This document shows positions 61,370-64,000 of a stretch of 64,000 bases of DNA, in pieces. The stretch comes from Geodermatophilus saharensis. Its GTDB lineage: Bacteria > Actinomycetota > Actinomycetes > Mycobacteriales > Geodermatophilaceae. The position numbers and the translations under genes are program-made. The notes beneath the pieces were generated by a model. It had not been told where the DNA came from. It searched no databases and saw nothing but the letters and a program-made list of their open reading frames with translations. How positions within the stretch are numbered: the stretch's first letter is position 1; each line of letters begins with the position of its first letter. Location: assembly GCF_900188205.1 (NCBI RefSeq), contig NZ_FZOH01000013.1, positions 33,696 through 97,695 on the forward strand, given 5' to 3'.

Positions 61370-62518
61370 GTGCGGGCGATGGTCTACCGCGGGCCGTACA
61401 AGGTCCGGGTCGAGGACAAGGACGTCCCGGCGATCGAGCACCCGAACGACGCGATCGTCCGGGTGACGCTGGCGGCCATCTGCGGTTCCGACCTGCACCT
61501 CTACCACGGCCTCATGCCGGACACCCGGATCGGGCACACCTTCGGCCACGAGTTCATCGGCGTCGTCGAGCAGGTCGGCCCGTCGGTGCAGAACCTGGCC
61601 GTCGGCGACCGGGTGATGGTGCCGTTCAACGTCTTCTGCGGGTCGTGCTGGTTCTGCGCCCGCGGCCTGTACTCCAACTGCCACAACGTCAACCCCAACG
61701 CGACCGCCGTCGGCGGCATCTACGGCTACTCGCACACCACCGGCGGCTACGACGGCGGCCAGTCGCAGTTCGTGCGCGTCCCGTTCGCCGACGTCGGTCC
61801 GGTGCGCATCCCCGAGTGGATGCACGACGAGGACGCCGTCGTCATGACCGACGCCGCCGCGACCGGCTACTTCGGCGCGCAGCTCGGCGAGATCGCCGAG
61901 GGGGACACGGTCGTCGTCCTCGGCGCCGGGCCGGTCGGCCTGGTCGCGGCGCAGTCGGCGTGGCTCATGGGCGCCGGCCGGGTGATCGTCGTCGACCACC
62001 TGCGGGAGCGGCTGGAGAAGGCGCGGACGATGGCCCACGCCGAGACGCTGGACTACGACGAGGTCGACGACGTCGTCGTCGAGCTCAAGAAGCAGACCGA
62101 CCACCTCGGCGCCGACGTCGTCATCGAGGCGGCCGGCGCGGAGGCCGACGGCAACTTCCTGCAGCACGTCACCGGGACCAAGCTCAAGCTGCAGGGCGGC
62201 TCCCCGGTGGCGCTGAACTGGGCCATCGACGGCGTGCGCAAGGGCGGCACGGTCTCCGTCGTCGGCGCCTACGGGCCGATCCCCAACGCGGTGAAGTTCG
62301 GCGACGCGCTGAACAAGGGCCTGACCCTGCGGATGAACCAGACGCCGGTGAAGCGGCAGTGGCCGCGGATGTTCGAGCACGTCCGCAACGGCCACCTGAC
62401 CCCGCGCGAGGTGGTCACCCACCGCTTCCCGCTGGAGGAGATCGCGGAGGCCTACCACGTCTTCTCCAGCAAGCTCGACGGCTGCATCAAGCCGGTGATC
62501 GTGCCCGACGCGGCCTGA
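61370..62518 (+). CDS. Zinc-dependent alcohol dehydrogenase, formaldehyde-dehydrogenase-like
   Basis: A 382-residue medium-chain dehydrogenase. Catalytic zinc residues sit in CGSDLHLYHG and GHEFIG, structural zinc in CGSCWFCARGLYSNC, and the cofactor loop is LGAGPVGLVAAQ. It has the FDH-like insertion and C-terminus (DGCIKPVIVPDAA). GTG 61370 lies 5 nt behind GGAGG. It is followed by a hypothetical gene that may belong to the same operon. Confidence 0.9.
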   Translation: MRAMVYRGPYKVRVEDKDVPAIEHPNDAIVRVTLAAICGSDLHLYHGLMPDTRIGHTFGHEFIGVVEQVGPSVQNLAVGDRVMVPFNVFCGSCWFCARGLYSNCHNVNPNATAVGGIYGYSHTTGGYDGGQSQFVRVPFADVGPVRIPEWMHDEDAVVMTDAAATGYFGAQLGEIAEGDTVVVLGAGPVGLVAAQSAWLMGAGRVIVVDHLRERLEKARTMAHAETLDYDEVDDVVVELKKQTDHLGADVVIEAAGAEADGNFLQHVTGTKLKLQGGSPVALNWAIDGVRKGGTVSVVGAYGPIPNAVKFGDALNKGLTLRMNQTPVKRQWPRMFEHVRNGHLTPREVVTHRFPLEEIAEAYHVFSSKLDGCIKPVIVPDAA

Positions 62519-62527
62519 GGAGCCCCC

Positions 62528-63109
62528 GTGACCGAGCCCGACGTCCCCAGCGCCTACGTCCGGGACAAGCGCACCCCACCACCCAGCCGGGAGGAGCTGC
62601 GCGCCCGCATACCCGGCTGGGGCGCCGACCTCGACCCGGCCGACCGGCCCTCGTACCCGAAGCTGCAGTACCCGGCCGACACCGGCGCGCGCTGGGACTT
62701 CCCCGAGCGCCAGCCCGGCAGCGAGGGACGGGAGCACTCGATCGAGCACGCCTTCGTCACGCCGGTGTTCGGCACCGCGCAGCCGCTGCGGGGCCTCTCG
62801 GGGGCGATCCGCCGGTTCGCCTACGCCCGCTTCAGCGAGGGCCGGCTCGCGCACTGGCTGCTGCTCATCGCCGGTGACCGGGTCGACGCGTGGGAGCACC
62901 ACCTGCGCTCGTTCGCCACGCTGCGGCCCGACGTGCCCGCCACCGGCCTGCGGACGGAGTTCACCCGCGGCGGGCTGCGGTCACGGCGTGGGCGCAGCGA
63001 CGCCCGGCACCAGCTGCTCGACCCGGTGGTCGTCGTCGGGCCGTGGCTCGCCGGCGCCGGGGCCGCGGTGCTCGGCGTCCGGAGGGTGGTGCGCGCCGTC
63101 CGCGGCTGA
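62528..63109 (+). CDS. Hypothetical protein adjacent to alcohol dehydrogenase
   Basis: A 193-residue protein of no recognised family. The N-terminal half has PSREELRARIPGWG and SYPKLQYPADTGARW; the second half looks partly membrane-associated (GAIRRFAYARFSEGRLAHWLLLIAGD and LLDPVVVVGPWLAGAGAAVLG). Conserved next to FDH-like dehydrogenases in some actinobacteria, as recalled. The start is GTG 62528. Confidence 0.6.
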   Translation: MTEPDVPSAYVRDKRTPPPSREELRARIPGWGADLDPADRPSYPKLQYPADTGARWDFPERQPGSEGREHSIEHAFVTPVFGTAQPLRGLSGAIRRFAYARFSEGRLAHWLLLIAGDRVDAWEHHLRSFATLRPDVPATGLRTEFTRGGLRSRRGRSDARHQLLDPVVVVGPWLAGAGAAVLGVRRVVRAVRG

Positions 63110-63145
63110 GTGCCCGGCGCTCCACGCCGGCGCTACCGTCCGCCC

Positions 63146-63337
63146 GTGACCCCTCTCGACGAGCTGCCGCGCATCGGCGCCCCGGCCACCCGCGCGCTGC
63201 ACGGCGCCGGGTACACCGGCCTGGGGCAGCTGGCCGGTGTCCCGCGCACGACGCTGGCCGCGCTGCACGGCGTGGGCCCCAGGGCGCTGCGGATCCTCGA
63301 CGAGGCCCTGGCGCAGCACGGGCTCGCGCTGGGCTGA
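63146..63337 (+). CDS. Helix-hairpin-helix small DNA-binding protein
   Basis: A 63-residue protein that is almost only a helix-hairpin-helix (LPRIGAPATRALHGAGYTGLGQLA and LHGVGPRALRILDEAL), which usually binds DNA without sequence specificity. The start is GTG 63146. Confidence 0.75.
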   Translation: MTPLDELPRIGAPATRALHGAGYTGLGQLAGVPRTTLAALHGVGPRALRILDEALAQHGLALG

Positions 63338-63345
63338 GCCCGCCC

Positions 63346-63645
63346 GTGTACCTGCGGATCTGGGCGTACGACGTCCCGCCGGGAGCGGTCGGCCGGTTCG
63401 TCGCTGCCTACGGGGCCGACGGCGACTGGGCGCGGCTGTTCGCCCGGGCCGCGGGCTTCGCCGGCACGGAGCTCTTCGGCGGGACCGAGGTCGGGACCCG
63501 CTTCCTCACGGTCGACCGCTGGCGGGACGAGGCGGCGTGGGCGGCGTTCCTCGAGCGGTGGGGCGAGGACTACCGGGCGCTCGACGTGGCGCTCGCCCCG
63601 CTCACCAGCCGCCAGGAGCTCCTGCTCGAGGGGGCGTCGCCCTAG
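63346..63645 (+). CDS. ABM-like small protein next to the IS element
   Basis: A 99-residue antibiotic-biosynthesis-monooxygenase-like alpha/beta barrel half (YLRIWAYDVPPGAVGRFVAAY, RFLTVDRWRDEAAWAAFLE). The start is GTG 63346. Its stop codon TAG touches the left end of the IS element and may have been made or kept by the insertion; the true 3' end could lie beyond the IS. Confidence 0.65.
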   Translation: MYLRIWAYDVPPGAVGRFVAAYGADGDWARLFARAAGFAGTELFGGTEVGTRFLTVDRWRDEAAWAAFLERWGEDYRALDVALAPLTSRQELLLEGASP

Positions 63646-64000
63646 GGCGTGTCTGACGGATCTTGGCGGTTTGGATCGGCAGGCTCCGGGCGATGCGACA
63701 GCATCGAGCGGTGGTCTCCGATGAGGCGTGGGCGTGGATGGAGCCGTTGCTGCCGTCCTCGGCCGGTCGGCGTGGAGGGCGGTGGCGTGATCACCGGCAG
63801 GTGATCGAGGCGATCGCCTGGAAGTACCGCACCGGCTCACCGTGGCGGGAGGTGCCCGAGCAGTTCGGGCCGTGGCAGACCGCCTATGAGCGGTTGACCC
63901 GGTGGAGCTCCGATGGCACCTGGGCCAAGTTGCTTGCCCGCGCCCAATCCGATGCCGATGCCGCGGGTGAGTTGGACTGGCTGGTCGCGGCCGATTCCAC
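63646..64000 (+). mobile_element. IS5-family insertion sequence, left part
   Basis: From just after CTAG at 63642-63645, the sequence GGGCGTGTCTGACGGATC begins, a plausible left inverted-repeat end, followed by a transposase reading frame. The flanking CTAG fits the target site of the IS5 subgroup. The right end lies beyond the window. Confidence 0.6.
63693..64000 (+). CDS. IS5-family transposase, N-terminal part (truncated by window end)
   Basis: 102 codons from ATG 63693 reading MRQHRAVVSDEAWAWMEPLL, then a region with RDHRQVIEAIAWKYRTGSPW, EVPEQFGPWQTAYERLTRW and AADST, the N-terminal pattern of the DUF4096/IS5 transposases. The catalytic DDE part should follow. Codon usage includes TTG and CTT, less GC-biased than the host genes. 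Confidence 0.85.
   Translation, partial: MRQHRAVVSDEAWAWMEPLLPSSAGRRGGRWRDHRQVIEAIAWKYRTGSPWREVPEQFGPWQTAYERLTRWSSDGTWAKLLARAQSDADAAGELDWLVAADS

Overview
The window is about 73-75% G+C by eye, gene-dense, uses GTG starts heavily and is full of GTGA/ATGA start-stop overlaps. Together with a mec-cysO-cysM cluster, a DUF222/HNH relic, GlsB and a class-E-sortase-type LAxTG signal, this points to a high-GC actinobacterium, probably a Geodermatophilaceae-like soil or rock genus (the family is inferred, not proven). It reads as ordinary chromosome: no prophage, CRISPR array or defence island is visible. About 78 protein genes, one tRNA gene and the start of one IS element can be supported.

Layout. 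0.1-9.7 kb: two MFS exporters, a formaldehyde-dehydrogenase-like zinc alcohol dehydrogenase, a membrane-anchored M23 endopeptidase, a CDF metal exporter, CtaG, a phosphodiesterase, an RlmA-type rRNA methyltransferase and GlsB. 9.9-13.1 kb: cytochrome oxidase subunit I and SerB. 13.1-23.7 kb: a block with the gene order of the mycobacterial pncB-clpS-mec-cysO-cysM-(MBL)-rph-rdgB region, with pncA added and other genes interspersed. 23.7-29 kb: HPP/CBS protein, glycosyltransferase, a 53-residue LAYTG microprotein, a Gly-Ser-repeat membrane protein, and tRNA-Leu. 29-36.9 kb: small DUF genes, TetR, EAL, STAS, acyl-CoA dehydrogenase with a thioesterase, and a decayed DUF222/HNH gene. 36.9-44.1 kb: ArsR-MFS-epimerase operon, Idi, NodB deacetylase, SDR. 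44.1-47.1 kb: heme oxygenase plus a bacteriophytochrome with a PP2C output. 47.2-55.4 kb: proline catabolism (PucR, PutB, P5C dehydrogenase) followed closely by an Lrp-regulated ornithine cyclodeaminase and a citrulline/arginine hydrolase, making an arginine/ornithine/proline catabolic neighbourhood. 55.4-63.6 kb: ABC exporter, flavin monooxygenase, a MarR-controlled divergent pair of NAD(P)-binding proteins, and a second formaldehyde-dehydrogenase-like enzyme. 63.65 kb to the end: the left part of an IS5-type insertion sequence.

The signal that gene calling does not explain is a family of about 64-nt palindromic elements (six copies: 5139, 6217, 11653, 16735, 36198, 55842). Five copies sit 0-5 nt after stop codons; the sixth has landed inside the DUF222/HNH gene, separating its HNH motif from its C-terminal tail. 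This suggests a small mobile, terminator-like element. Other points worth following are a CysO sulfur carrier encoded with a C-terminal Gly-Gly-Cys beside its JAMM protease, a perfect 38-bp palindrome holding the stop codons of two convergent genes, and clean tandem operators for an ArsR-type and a MarR regulator.
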